Assembly (NCBI GenBank): GCA_914767885.1
Contig: CAJZBQ010000034.1
Coordinates: forward strand, 476,501 to 540,500
DNA: 64,000 nucleotides
From: Blepharisma stoltei
Taxonomy: Eukaryota; Ciliophora; Heterotrichea; Heterotrichida; Blepharismidae
Reading direction: 5' to 3'
The position numbers and the translations under genes were made by a program. Positions 54,901-64,000 of the stretch are shown in pieces. Position 1 is the stretch's first letter. The number at the start of each line of letters is the position of its first letter. Below the pieces are notes generated by a model. It was not told where the DNA came from. It ran no database searches and saw only the letters and a program-made list of their open reading frames with translations.

Positions 54901-55919
54901 CTTCAGGCCGCAGCAAGGTCCCCAATCTCGCCTCAGTTCCGGGAGAGGACGGGTCGGTGTCGTCGCCATTTTATTTGTGTCAAAATGCCAGGCTAAATGA
55001 AGAAATTCAGCGAGCTGAACAGTTTGAGTCACTATATACTGCACTTTATGCAGATTATGAAGAGCAAAGAAAACAAATTGTTTTTTTACAAAAGGAAATC
55101 GAAGACATGCAAAATTCTGCACAGAGCCAAGAAAAAAGAAACAGCCTTTTAGAAGAAAATAAAGAAGCAAAAAATGAAGAACTAATTGAACTTAAACAAA
55201 GAATCATCGATTTGGAAGCAGAAAATAAGCTGATATCAGACAGAGAAGAAAGTATAAACAGATACCGAGAACTTTATGGAACAGATTCATTAGAGGGAGA
55301 AAAAATATGGGAAGAAAAGTGTGGGAGCCTTCAAAATGAACTGTTTATTTTGCAAGTTGAATACACAAACTTGCAAAAAATTTACGATGAACTTAAAAAA
55401 TCGCAAAATATTGAAGCCTCATCGTATGATTTAGAAGATCTGGATTTTATCGTTTCTGAAAACAAACGGCTAGAAGAAGAATTAATTTTATTGAAAAAGG
55501 AATGGCAAGAAGAAAATGAAAAGAAAAACGAAGATTTAAAGCAAAAAAATAGTGAAATTGAAAATTTAAAGACAGAAATTAAAATAAACAAAGAATTGCT
55601 GGAAAAATATCAAATAGAAAATAAAGATGTTTTAGATAATACTGAGGTAAAAGTTATTTAGGTAATGAAAAAAGAATTCAATGCGAAAGTTAGTGAAATG
55701 AGTATAGAACTCCAAGAAGCACAACTAAAAATTGAGGAAAATAAAACAGCTTTCAATGAGTTGCAAGAGTATGTGTATTCTTTGGAAAATGAACATGCTA
55801 GTGTAAAGAATGATTATTTTAAAGAGCAAGAAAAAATAGCAGCACTTGAAAAAGAACTGGAGCAAACAAGGCAAGAAAGTGAGTCAAAAAAATCTCCAAG
55901 GAAGAAGAAAAATGCTTAA
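48972..55919 (+). CDS. Giant coiled-coil protein with eight large or tiny interruptions
   Basis: ATG at 48972, TAA at 55917-55919. After removing IESs near 49141-49412, 50839-50989, 51986-52237, 52621-52928 and 53522-54340, the SINE-like inserts 49974-50388 and 54481-54995, and 15-nt introns at 52351-52365 and 55647-55661, a protein of about 1390 residues remains; one extra base at the first intron is unexplained. A basic Ser-rich N-terminus (SKQSSLSRPPSSQRSRKS) is followed by almost continuous Glu/Lys/Leu coiled coil and a basic end (KKSPRKKKNA). Tandem similarity within the rod (EALDKNEAYEESLEKNK against EILDKNEKYEKSLEKNK, 51668-51820) points to internal duplication. A structural cytoskeletal role is likely; no family assigned. 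Confidence 0.75.
49141..49412. mobile_element. IES, MITE family B with a shifted left boundary
   Basis: The terminal signature AACTTCCCCC starts at 49131, but its flank is CAA rather than TAA; the right end GACGGGGAG is followed by TAA (49408-49410). TA-TA excision using 49141 and 49413 is in frame (SGSNFPLNLFDK), as is the original CAA/TAA cut (SGSKVNLFDK). Confidence 0.65.
49974..50388 (-). mobile_element. SINE-like retroelement (element 9) with 16-bp duplication
   Basis: 415 bp. Perfect 16-bp repeats GAAAATAATGATTTGA at 49958-49973 and 50373-50388, containing TA. The minus-strand tail CCGAAGCCATTTTATTATTA fits the shared 3' end, so it is antisense to its host. Removal joins VIENNDL to RKALADAQSD. 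Confidence 0.85.
50839..50989. other. IES of 151 bp
   Basis: TAG repeats at 50839-50841 and 50990-50992. Removal joins TNEINAQV to ADKLENSEDK in frame. Confidence 0.7.
51986..52237. mobile_element. IES, degenerate family B, 252 bp
   Basis: TAA repeats at 51986-51988 and 52238-52240. Internal TTTTGTGAGCAAAATC and terminal TTTTGTTTGC recall family B. Removal joins AIEKLKV to NKWMSEKSNYEE. Confidence 0.7.
52351..52365 (+). other. Probable 15-nt intron, frame one base off
   Basis: GTAATTTCTTATTAG. Its removal is needed to pass TAG, but the next exon (AKNKVFYDELEE) needs 16 nt removed. Either a base error nearby or a different splice. Confidence 0.55.
52621..52928. mobile_element. IES, MITE family C, 308 bp
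   Basis: TAA repeats at 52621-52623 and 52929-52931. Ends GTCCCCCTTTAAATTGGAAC and CCAATTTAAAGGGATAGGAG. Removal joins QSKFNEKA to KELKLCGDSKK. Confidence 0.9.
53522..54340. mobile_element. IES, family C, 819 bp, TGA flanks and internal tandem repeats
   Basis: Left end ACTCCCCCCCCCCTTAAATT, right end AATTTAAAGGGGGGGGGGAG, flanked by TGA on both sides (53522-53524 and 54341-54343); no TA is present at the boundary. Deletion between the TGAs gives IIALREKLYEIEV in frame. The interior has about three diverged tandem units near 53690-53830, 53870-54020 and 54080-54230 (shared TTTAAATAAGATGYTNTTTA and TATCAAARCTATTTA motifs). Confidence 0.85.
54481..54995 (+). mobile_element. SINE-like retroelement (element 12)
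   Basis: 515 bp, GC-rich. Repeats CAAAATGTCAGGCTA (54466-54480) and CAAAATGCCAGGCTA (54981-54995), 14 of 15 identical, containing TA. The head matches element 7 (GAGTAGTTCCCGGCCAG); tail GTCGTCGCCATTTTATTTGT. Removal joins GEQNVRL to NEEIQRAEQ. Confidence 0.87.
55647..55661 (+). other. 15-nt spliceosomal intron
   Basis: GTAAAAGTTATTTAG. It joins LDNTE to VMKKEFNAKVSE and removes a TAG. Confidence 0.88.
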
Positions 55920-56186
55920 AGAAGTAATTATCGCGAATTTAAAGTAATAAAGTCACTGTTTAATTTACCAATTATATTTAAATTTGCTCACGTTATAAAT
56001 TGAATTCGTAGACTTTACTTTTTCAGTAATTAAGCAATAGGATTTGCTTAATTAAGCACTTATAATTATTAAAATTTTTCTATGAGTTAAATCGCATTAA
56101 ATTTAGTTAAAACTTAAGAGTTTTATTATTTTAATAACTGGCCAAGAATATTTCATTATTAACTTAAAATCCATTTTACTTGAATA

Positions 56187-58994
56187 ATGGGTAATTGCGC
56201 AGTCAAGAAAAATGCTCCAAAAACCGTATCTCCAATCGTTCCCTTAATTAAAAGCCAAACAAATCCATTTTTACGCAACAGAGCCGCTTCTCTTACTTCT
56301 CTAGGAGGGCTATTTGAAGAAGAAATGCAACTAAGCCCAGCAGCTCAACAAAAGGCGAGGAAGAAAAGAGGATCCTACCAAAAAGGTAATACTATGGCCC
56401 CAACCGAAGCTTCTAACGCAATCATCAAAGATGTCCCAAAAACAACCCAAGACAAAAAAGAAATCAGGGCAGCCTTAGGCCGGCACTTTATATTTCAGAG
56501 TCTTTCAGAGGATAATATTGAAGCTGTCATTTCTCATATGAAGCTTTATGTATTAGAGCCTCAACAAGTCATTTACTCAAGAGGAGGAGCTGCTACTCAT
56601 TTTTTCACTATTTCCAAAGGAAGATGTGAGGTAGTAGAAAAGGGAATTCAAAAAGGGGTTTTAGGCAAAGGCAGCAGCTTTGGAGAGATGGCCTTAATGC
56701 AGGAATGTGAAAGGACAAGCACTGTCAGGTCGATTGATAAGGTTATGCTGTGGGGTATAGATCGCCATAGTTTCCGCAATGCTATTGAATCCATAAATGC
56801 CCAGAGATATAATGAAAATAAGCAGTTCATTGAAAGTGTACCTTTGTTGCAAAATTTAAATAAAGGCCAGCAAGAGGCACTTTTAGCAGTTTTGACACAT
56901 CAGGAATTTGAGCCTGGGAGAAGAGTGGTAACTGAAGGCGACCCTGGGAGTTTGTTTTATATAATTAAAGACGGATTAGTAAACTGCACGATTAAAGGGA
57001 AACTGATCCGCCAAATGAGCAGAGGAGACTATTTTGGGGAGCAAGCGTTACTTTATAATAGCTTGAGAACAGCCACCATCACTGTAGTAACCAAAGCAAC
57101 TTTACTGTCTTTAGGCAGAGATGACCTTACTAGAGCACTTGGTAATCAACTACAAAAAATCATATATAAAAACTCCCAAAGAATTGCCTTAGAAGCCAGC
57201 CCAGTCCTGAAAAACTTAACTAAAGCCCAGGAAGAAGACATTGTAAGCAAAATGAAATGCAAATCATTTGAAACAAATGATGTGGTCATCCCTAGAGGCA
57301 CTCCCAGGGGACAGAAATTATGAATTGTGGTTAAAGGGAATTTAATAACTGAGCAGTCAAGAAAAAGGTTTAATGCACTGAGCTGTATAGGAGATATAGA
57401 GCTAGGAGCGCCTCCCGAAGGAGTTTATGAAGAAAATTTGAGGGCAGACGGAAATGTGGACATTGAAGAAATGAGCAGGCAGGAATTTGAGTCTTGCATT
57501 GGAGGACAGCTAAGTAGAGTTAGCTCGAGAAATGAAATTTTGAGCATTATGAGAAATGTTCAGCTGCTAAAAGCTTTGCCTTTTAAAAAGCTGGAGTCAC
57601 TGGTGAATAAGGTGTATATAAGAGAATTTAGAAACCAAGAAGTGATTTTTTATGAAAATGCCCCTGGGGATGCATTTTATATTGTGAAAGAAGGAAAAGT
57701 TGACATTGTTAAAAATAATGCTGTGATAAGGACAATAGGGCAGCACGATTATTTTGGGGAAAGATCTATAATATTGAAGGAAAAAAGAACTGCAACTGTA
57801 AGAGCAAATGGACCAGTTCATGTTTGGGTTCTGAGCAAAGAAGATTTTTTAAGTCTTGTTAATGAAGGAATTAGAATAATGCTACTAAAGCGTATTGAGC
57901 TTCAAGACGACAAAATTACTTTAAAAGATTTACATATTGTAAAACTTTTAGGTAAAGGGATGTTTGGGAACGTATTTCTTGCCGTTCACAAAGTCACAAG
58001 ACTTCCTTATGCCATAAAAACAATCAGCCGCGATAAAATCCGAGCCTACGATCTCTATAGCAGCCTGCTTCTTGAAAGACACATTTTATTGCAAACTGAC
58101 CATCCTTTAATCATGAAATTAGTGAAGACCTTCAAAGATCATGAAAGAATTTATTTTTTACAAGAATACGTCCAAGGGAAAGATTTATTTGACGTTTTAA
58201 GGGAAATTGGGATAATGAATGACGCAAATGCAAAGTTTTATATATCATGCATTCTTACAATTCTTGAACATATGCATGAAAGAGACATTATCTATAGAGA
58301 TTTGAAGCCAGAAAATATTGTCATTGATGAAGAAGGGTATCCTAAACTCATTGATTTTGGGACTGCAAAGGTTGTTCAAGGGAGGACTTATACAATTGTG
58401 GGGACGCCTCATTATATGGCACCTGAAGTCATCACTGGGAAAGGATATGGGGTATCAGCTGATTATTGGTGTCTAGGGGTCATGGCTTATGAATTTATAT
58501 GTGGAATTGTGCCTTTCGGGGATTCAGATGAAGAACCTTATAAAATTTACGAAAAAATACTTCAAAATAGATTGGCATTTCCTCAGAAAATCAACAAATC
58601 GTTAAAAACTATAAAGATTATTGAAGTTTTGCTTGATAAAGATCCTGCACCAAGATCTAGTACAGAGATCATAAAAGGTCATAACTATTTTAATAGTGTC
58701 AATTGGGATAGCATTCTCAGTAAACAAATAAAGGCTCCTTATATTCCAGGGATTCCAAGCATTGCTAATGAAATTTTTCAAGCGATGAGGAATAAGCAAA
58801 CTTTGACCGCTTTTATTTCTGTAATTTTTATTTACTTGTTTCCTAACAAATTTAAAAAAAATTCATTTTAATGAAAATAGACGAACTTTATAAAATTATT
58901 TTATATAAAGAGTTAGCAAGAAGAAGCAAGAGATTCACTTGAGGTGCCAAAGAGAGGAAAGCCTCCTGAGCCTGGATGGGATGATCCTTTCTAA
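56187..58994 (+). CDS. cGMP-dependent protein kinase (PKG)-like
   Basis: About 895 residues. MGNCAVKK at the start is an acylation signal. Three good cyclic-nucleotide sites carry FGE...RTxT motifs (FGEMALMQECERTSTV, FGEQALLYNSLRTATI, FGERSIILKEKRTATV); a fourth, between the second and third, is degenerate. The kinase domain has LLGKGMFGNVFL, YAIKTI, YRDLKPENIV, DFGTAK and GTPHYMAPEV, with an AGC C-terminal tail ending GWDDPF. One TGA (57321-57323) is Trp. An IES of about 121 bp near 58793 separates the kinase from its tail; the exact cut needs one base less than TA-TA excision gives. Three or four sites fit ciliate and apicomplexan PKG rather than animal PKG. Confidence 0.9.
58793..58913. 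other. IES of about 120 bp near the PKG 3' end
   Basis: TA at 58793-58794 and 58914-58915. The tail EEARDSLEVPKRGKPPEPGW needs a join between the AGCAA repeats (58795-58799 and 58915-58919), one base different from strict TA-TA excision. Confidence 0.55.
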
Positions 58995-59121
58995 TTGTAA
59001 ATTAATATAACTGTATAACCCTTTAATATACAAATATACATATAATTTCAAATATTTATTATACCTTTATATTTTTATATAATAATATAATGGCAATTGA
59101 TAATATTTATAAATTAATATA

Positions 59122-61046
59122 ATGTCAATAGAAGAAATCGTTTATTTAGACGAGTATTTATGCCCAATTACTCATGAGCTTATGACAAACCCAGTTGTAG
59201 CTGCTGATGGAATTACTTATGAAAAATCAGCAATAACTTTATGACTTAAAAAAGGACATCATAGAAGTCCAGTCACAAATGAAAGGCTTCTTCACAACTC
59301 ATTAACCTCAACTAATAAAAGTTTTGGCACAGAATTGGAAGCTCATCCGAGCAAGAGCTGCCTTTTATTAAGTTAATTTATTCCAGGGAAGATTATACCA
59401 AGCCGACGCAAAGTTTTTCATCAAATCAAGCTCTGCCATCAAGTCAGCAGACCTTTTCCTGGGCTAGGATGGCTGAAGATGGACCAGCATCAAGGTGCGG
59501 TACGAAAACTTGACAGTGCAGGCTTCCCGAGTCTCTGCATCATTCAAAGTTGGCAGAGAGGCATCGTTTGAGTCAGATAGAAACAAGTCTGCAGCTCATC
59601 AGACTCCAAGGGAGGAGATGCAAGCTAATTGGGCGTAATCGCATTAAAGACTGATATTCTTACGAAGACGAAAGGTGAGAAATGTGAAGATAAGCCATCT
59701 TGCCATCGCTAGTGGTGGATCATAACGGTATTAAGGCCTAGTGCATTTAGCTTTGCCTCTGCAATAAAATATCTAAATATAAATAAATTAATTCATTCAT
59801 TAATCCCCAACTTAGCCCTCAAAAAGTTGATAGACAAATTCCGAAGCGAATTGCCGCTCATCCAAAGAGAAAATCAAGTAAAAGTCAATATCGAAGAAGC
59901 AGTCAAATTCAAAGAAGAAGTTTTAAAACAAGCTATTGGAATGAATAATCAACAAATTCGTCGCATTGAAGACGAATTAAATGAAGAAAAAGCCAAAGTG
60001 GAAAGACTAACTAATGAAATCGAAGAGCTTAAACAAACAATTTCAGAAAATCCAAATAGAAGCAAAAAATCACAAAATCAGAAAACAATAGAATCATCTA
60101 AAAAAGATCAATATCCAAACAAACGATCAAAAAAAAGCGAACAAAACCATTAGAAAAATCACCATTTTTTGACCAAAAACCCACACCTCCGTGAGCGAAC
60201 AAAGATTTTTTTTAATAGAAAAAAATTTAATGGAAAAAAATTTGATATATAAGTGATAATTAGTATAATGAAATCTAGAGCTAATTCTGTTTAATTTTAA
60301 ACAAATTGCGTTTTAAAACATAAATTTTGCAAATTAAATTAGTATTTGCTTCCCAATTTTTGCAAATTAGGATTGTTTTAAATTTCGAAAAAAATATATT
60401 TTTTATAAAATTTATATATAAATTTTTTTTTAAAAAAAAAAATTAACCCCCCTCCGTGAGTGAACAAAATTTTTTTGTTCGCTCACGGAGGGGGGGGGGG
60501 GAGTTAGACAAAGCAAATTCTCAATCAAAGCCACGCAAAAAAGCCAAAAGATCAGTAAGCCAATCGATCAATTTTAGAACTCTAGCAGGCCAGTTATTTA
60601 CAATCCAAGCTGAGGAAAATGATAATATTGCCCAAGTAAAAAACAAAATTTTTGAACAAGAAGGATTCCTACAAGCTCAACAAGTGCTAGTTTTTGATGG
60701 AAAGCAATTAGCTGATGAGGAAATAGTGTCGGATATAAATTTAAAGGATGATAGCATAATATATTTTGCCTTGAATCCTTATAATGGCTCTATCAAAAAT
60801 CAAGGATCTGAAAATTTTGTTATTTATGTTAAAACCTTATCAGGGGCTACGTTTGAAATAACCGCTAATCCAAATGATACTGTGGAAATTTTGAAAGCAA
60901 AAATCCAAGAGATTGAAGGGATTAGTCCATGTCTCCAAAGGCTGATGTTTCAAGGCAAGCAACTGGTAGATGGACCTATTTTAGCCGATTTTGGCTTGAG
61001 CAATGAAAGCACAATTTTTCTCATTTTGAGATTGGCCGGGTGCTAG
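59122..61046 (+). CDS. U-box protein fused to two ubiquitin-like domains
   Basis: MSIEEIVYLDEYLCPITHEL opens a U-box (CPITHELMTNPVVAADGITY, SPVTNERL), the E2-binding fold of some ubiquitin ligases. Removing 59306-59803 restores HNSLIPNLALKKLIDKF, the standard U-box end. A coiled coil and basic linker follow. After the MITE at 60151-60504 come two ubiquitin-like domains (TLAGQLFTIQAEENDNIAQV and VKTLSGATFEITANPNDTVE). The last ends ILRLAGC, without the Gly-Gly needed for processing, so the ubiquitin folds are probably permanent parts. About 357 residues; one A must be added in the A8 run at 60129-60136. TGA encodes Trp in ITLWLKKGH. Confidence 0.85.
59306..59803 (-). mobile_element. SINE-like retroelement (element 11) in the U-box gene
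   Basis: 498 bp. Direct repeats TCATTAA at 59299-59305 and 59797-59803; beyond them CCTCAACTAA and TCCCCAACTTA look like a diverged continuation. Contains TA. The minus-strand end GTGCCAAAACTTTTATTAG is a weak match to the shared tail. Confidence 0.68.
60151..60504. mobile_element. IES, MITE family B, 354 bp
   Basis: TTAG repeats at 60150-60153 and 60504-60507. Inner ends CACCTCCGTGAGCGAACAAA and GTTCGCTCACGGAGGGG; a snap-back pair occurs at the right end (60448-60503). The junction is right if one A is added in the adjoining run. Confidence 0.8.
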
Positions 61047-61773
61047 ATCATTTTCAATTATAATTTATAAGGTTTATAATAAAGATGCCAAATTGTGTTA
61101 TGGAGATAATATCTGAAATAGCTTTTTAATATAGAAAGCATAGCATAATAAAGACTGATAAATTTTAGAGGAAGCGAAAATGAGCTAGTATATAGTATGC
61201 ATCAAAAGTATAATGATTAAATCGAGTGATAATTGTGATAGACTAAAAATCATAAGAAGTAATAATCATCAATAAGTTAATTTAAGCTCAGTTTAAAAAA
61301 CAGTAATTTTTCAGTCTTATCTGAAATGTATGTAGATGCAAAATGCAAAATCAAGGATCTAGTATGTAAAAGCCTTAAATAACTAGAGACAGTATGAATA
61401 AATAAAATATCTATAATGCAATTTAAAATAGTTCATATTTAAATGCTTTATTCATGCAGAGGAAAGTTCTAATAGCATAATAATGCAAAGGATGCGATAT
61501 TATAAATCTAATATGAAAAAAGTGTTTAGAGCTTATTAATAAGAGAAAAATAATATTTATTAAATTTATTAAAACTACAAAACAGCAGTTTTCATATTCA
61601 ATATAAAATGCCCCAAATTATTTATTTCAGCTGCTATTACTACTAGTTTCTCTGAGTTTCATTAACTGAATTTAGAACGGTCCATTTTTAGTTAAAATTT
61701 AAATTATTCAGATGATATATATCTTTTCTTTGATAGTAATTTATCTATATTTTAAGATTAATTATAGATAACC
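61047..61773. other. AT-rich intergenic spacer
   Basis: About 730 bp, no ORF or repeat recognised; presumed chitin synthase promoter at the right. Confidence 0.4.
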
Positions 61774-64000
61774 ATGGACGCACAAAATGGGTATTGATGC
61801 GACTATCAGCCTTTTTTCTTGAACAAGCACATGGGAAGAAGAAGAAAAAGGAACGGAGAAGCTCAAATGTGGGGTCTTGACGACGTCAATGGATTCAAGC
61901 TCGTTGGGCAAAGCATTGATGAGCTAGGCCTTCTTCAAAAATATAAGCGAAAAAGCCGAGAGTCAATCGGATGCGAAGTGGTAATCGGGATTTTTATTCA
62001 GCCTGATGAAGAGTCACATTTTGCTGCAACAATGGATTCAGTAGTAAAAAATGTAAAGAACTTCAAAGATAAAGGACTATCAGTTCTCTGCATAGCAATA
62101 GCGGACGGTAGAGAGAAGCTGAAATCAGCAGACAATGATAGTTTAATGGGAAGTGTTTTTCATAATGTTTATTATGATGAATCATTGATAGAAAAACAAT
62201 TTAATTTAAGCAAAGAAAACAATAAAATTCCTCTGAAATACTTTATGACAAACCCTGCGGAATCACAAACCGATGAAGAGCTCGCTCATATGTTTATGCA
62301 TAGAAACTGGCTAAAAATAGATGAAGGAGGCAATGAGCGCAAGATTGATTTAATTTTTTGCATCAAAGAAAAATATTCACCCTTCTCTTTAAATATGAAC
62401 AATTTATTATCAAATTTGAAGGGATTTAAGAGAGACTTACAAAATTTTCCTATAAATTTCAATAATTATTTAAAATAAAATTAAATAAAGATGGACACAT
62501 TTTAAAAATCTTTGATTTCAATTTCTTAAGATTTAAGATATCCGTTTGTAAGCTCTTTTTTTCTTTAATCCGCCCAGCTTTGATTACAAATTTAAAAATA
62601 GCAATGAAAATAGTATATATAAGTTGAATGCAATATTATTTAATTTTTATTTACTCCGCCTTCATTTTTATTGGAACAAAAATTCTATTCCAATTTAAAG
62701 GGGTATTAATGTAAATTTGAAAGAAATTATATCGAGTTTTCTCTGTGAAAGCAATTTTTATGTTTTTTCGTAAAATAATTTTTATAAAAATTATCGTATT
62801 ATTCTAATTCACTTTCTATTTTAAATCGAACAAATTTAGTTAAATTTTTATTAAATAGGTATCAAATATAAATTAATATTTTTACTTATAAAATTATAAT
62901 TTTGTTCCTTAAAAAATAGAATTTCACCATTATTTTGTTCCAATTAAAAGGAGTGAGTTAGCTTTAGAAAATTATTTAAGAAAATTTATCAATCCAACTT
63001 GGCAGCAGTTAAAATTGGATTCTATTACATTAAATCTATTATATTTGAGTCAAAGCTGTTACATTAAAATTATTTTATCGAAAATCAAAATAAGGGTTAA
63101 TTTTCCCATAAATCAAAATTTACCTATATCTCGTCCAATTTAAAGGGAGTTAGACAAAATAATATTTTATAATAAGATAAAGAAATTTATAAAGCATATA
63201 GTTCAGGCTAAAATGGGAAGTTAGGAAAACTAAACTCTCATTTATGATTCTTTGGAGGTTTCTGTCAGCATATCAACCCCCGAATTGTCATGCTGCTAGA
63301 TGCCGGAGTGAAGCCCCAAAAAAATGCTTTAATCTACATGTGGAAAGCTCTTCGAGCTGATGAAAATCTTGCCGGATGCACTGGCGAGCTAAAGCCTGAT
63401 ACAAAAAAGTGAAAAGATATCTTTCGTTACGCACAAGTAGCAGAGTATAAGTCCATTTATATGCTCGATAAAGCCCTAGAAAGCGTTGTCGGCTACATCT
63501 CAAGCCTCCCCAGCTGCTTTAGTGCTTATCAATGGAAAGCTTTAAGCATGCCCATTCTATTAGAAACTCATTTTAAATCCATCTGCAACCCTGAAGAAAT
63601 TGACGCTGCAAATTCCAATTATTACCTTTCAGTCGATAGACTTTTGAGCCTATCTCTTTTCATGCAAAGGAAACAAAAATACACCCTAAGATTTGTCAAA
63701 AGGTCAAAGGCCAAAATTCATGTCTCAAATAAAGTGTACAAGATTATGCTCACAAGGAGAAAGTGAATCAATGGGACTTGGTTCATTTTACTAGAGTCTC
63801 TTAAAAAATCCTACTTGATTTTTGGATGCAAAACCAATCATCCATGATATAGGATCATCTTATTTGCTCTGCAAATGATATTGTTTATTACAAACTTCTT
63901 TTTTTCTTGGCTCATTGTGGGGTATTTTTTTGTTTTTCTCGCCCAAGGATTGAGGACGAGGGTTGATAATGATCATGTGCAAGATATTTTTATGATTTTT
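61774..64000 (+). CDS. Chitin synthase (GT2 family), 3'-partial
   Basis: The N-terminus (MDAQNGYWCDYQPFF, TGA as Trp) leads to the Chs start CEVVIGIFIQPDEESHFAAT. An 832-bp IES (62390-63221) separates this from GKLNSHLWFFGGFCQHINPR, LLDAGVKPQKNAL, AGCTGELKP, EYKSIYMLDKALESVVGYIS and SLPSCFSAYQWKAL. The usual AEDR motif reads SVDR, keeping the Asp, and the QRRRW motif reads TRRKWINGTWF with its Trp encoded by TGA. Membrane segments begin near 63840 and the gene runs off the window. It polymerises N-acetylglucosamine at the membrane, probably for the cyst wall or another extracellular coat. Confidence 0.9.
62390..63221. mobile_element. Nested IES, 832 bp, containing family-C MITE(s)
   Basis: Outer boundaries TA at 62390-62391 and 63222-63223 give YSPFSLGKLNSHLWFF in frame. 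Inside, 62651-63149 is a family-C element flanked by TTA (ends ACTCCGCCTTCATTTTTATT and CCAATTTAAAGGGAGT), and a further C-type end at 62937-62957 suggests two C copies. Insertion of one IES into another is the simplest reading. Confidence 0.75.

Noticed and set aside
2452-59803. Apparent bias of SINE-like elements to the sense strand of host genes
   Set aside because: When orientation is set by the shared CRCCATTTTATT tail, about half (elements 5, 8, 9, 10, 11) are antisense, so no bias remains.

Overview
The window looks like germline (micronuclear) DNA of a heterotrich ciliate, most likely Blepharisma. Three things support this. Conserved genes read straight through TGA as tryptophan and stop only at TAA/TAG (receptor 6011-9496, kinases, SDR, chitin synthase). 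The clear introns are only 15 nt (13827-13841, 14624-14638, 27358-27372, 55647-55661). Most genes are interrupted by AT-rich, usually TA-bounded segments whose removal restores a conserved protein, as expected of internal eliminated sequences (IESs) cut out when the somatic genome is made. UGA=Trp with 15-16 nt introns is known for Blepharisma; Stentor shares the introns but uses the standard code. The species is inference.

Layout. 1-3314: a coiled-coil gene of unknown role carrying two family-A MITEs and a SINE-like insert. 3315-6010: AT-rich spacer with a decayed copy of the next gene. 6011-9496: periplasmic-binding-fold (ANF-type) receptor. 9561-12085 (-): cytosolic HSP70 split by a SINE-like insert, with a heat-shock element upstream. 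12737-14059: MFS transporter. 14477-17712: kinesin-1-like motor. 17822-18250: acylated small protein. 19446-21676: NOP56. 21731-22519 (-): EB1. 23067-25359: Cys-rich secreted protein. 25899-27467 (-): MAP2K-like kinase. 29181-29690: C2H2 protein. 30126-35010 (-): second kinesin with a very charged tail. 35193-36113: 3-ketoacyl-CoA reductase-like SDR. 36174-36866: eEF1A-methyltransferase-like. 36931-37428: unknown. 37468-39790: second MFS. 39965-40576: TMEM135-like. 40678-41364: small ORF across a MITE. 41434-44392 (-): coiled coil. 45817-47212: C2H2 gene split by a foldback element. 48245-48883: basic protein. 48972-55919: giant coiled coil. 56187-58994: PKG. 59122-61046: U-box/ubiquitin-like fusion. 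61774-end: chitin synthase.

Inserted DNA falls into three groups. (1) MITE-like IES families A, B and C share a terminal ACTCCCC-type signature and TNA target repeats (TTA, TAA, and in two copies TGA or TCA). (2) Twelve GC-rich non-coding SINE-like elements of 0.33-0.81 kb are flanked by target duplications of up to 17 bp; eleven lie inside coding sequence, and in-frame removal of insert plus one duplication restores the protein. Most of these duplications contain TA, so a TA-dependent excisase could treat a retro-insertion as an IES. (3) One 799-bp foldback element has long inverted arms and a 9-bp duplication. Short unclassified IESs of 76-260 bp occur too. The genes are unrelated cellular functions (cytoskeleton, signalling, ribosome biogenesis, lipid metabolism, transport, wall synthesis), not an operon; what links them is the shared load of removable insertions.

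Five genes need a 1-nt correction after insert removal, mostly at A-runs, which I read as homopolymer errors in the assembly. No tRNA, rRNA or CRISPR locus is visible.
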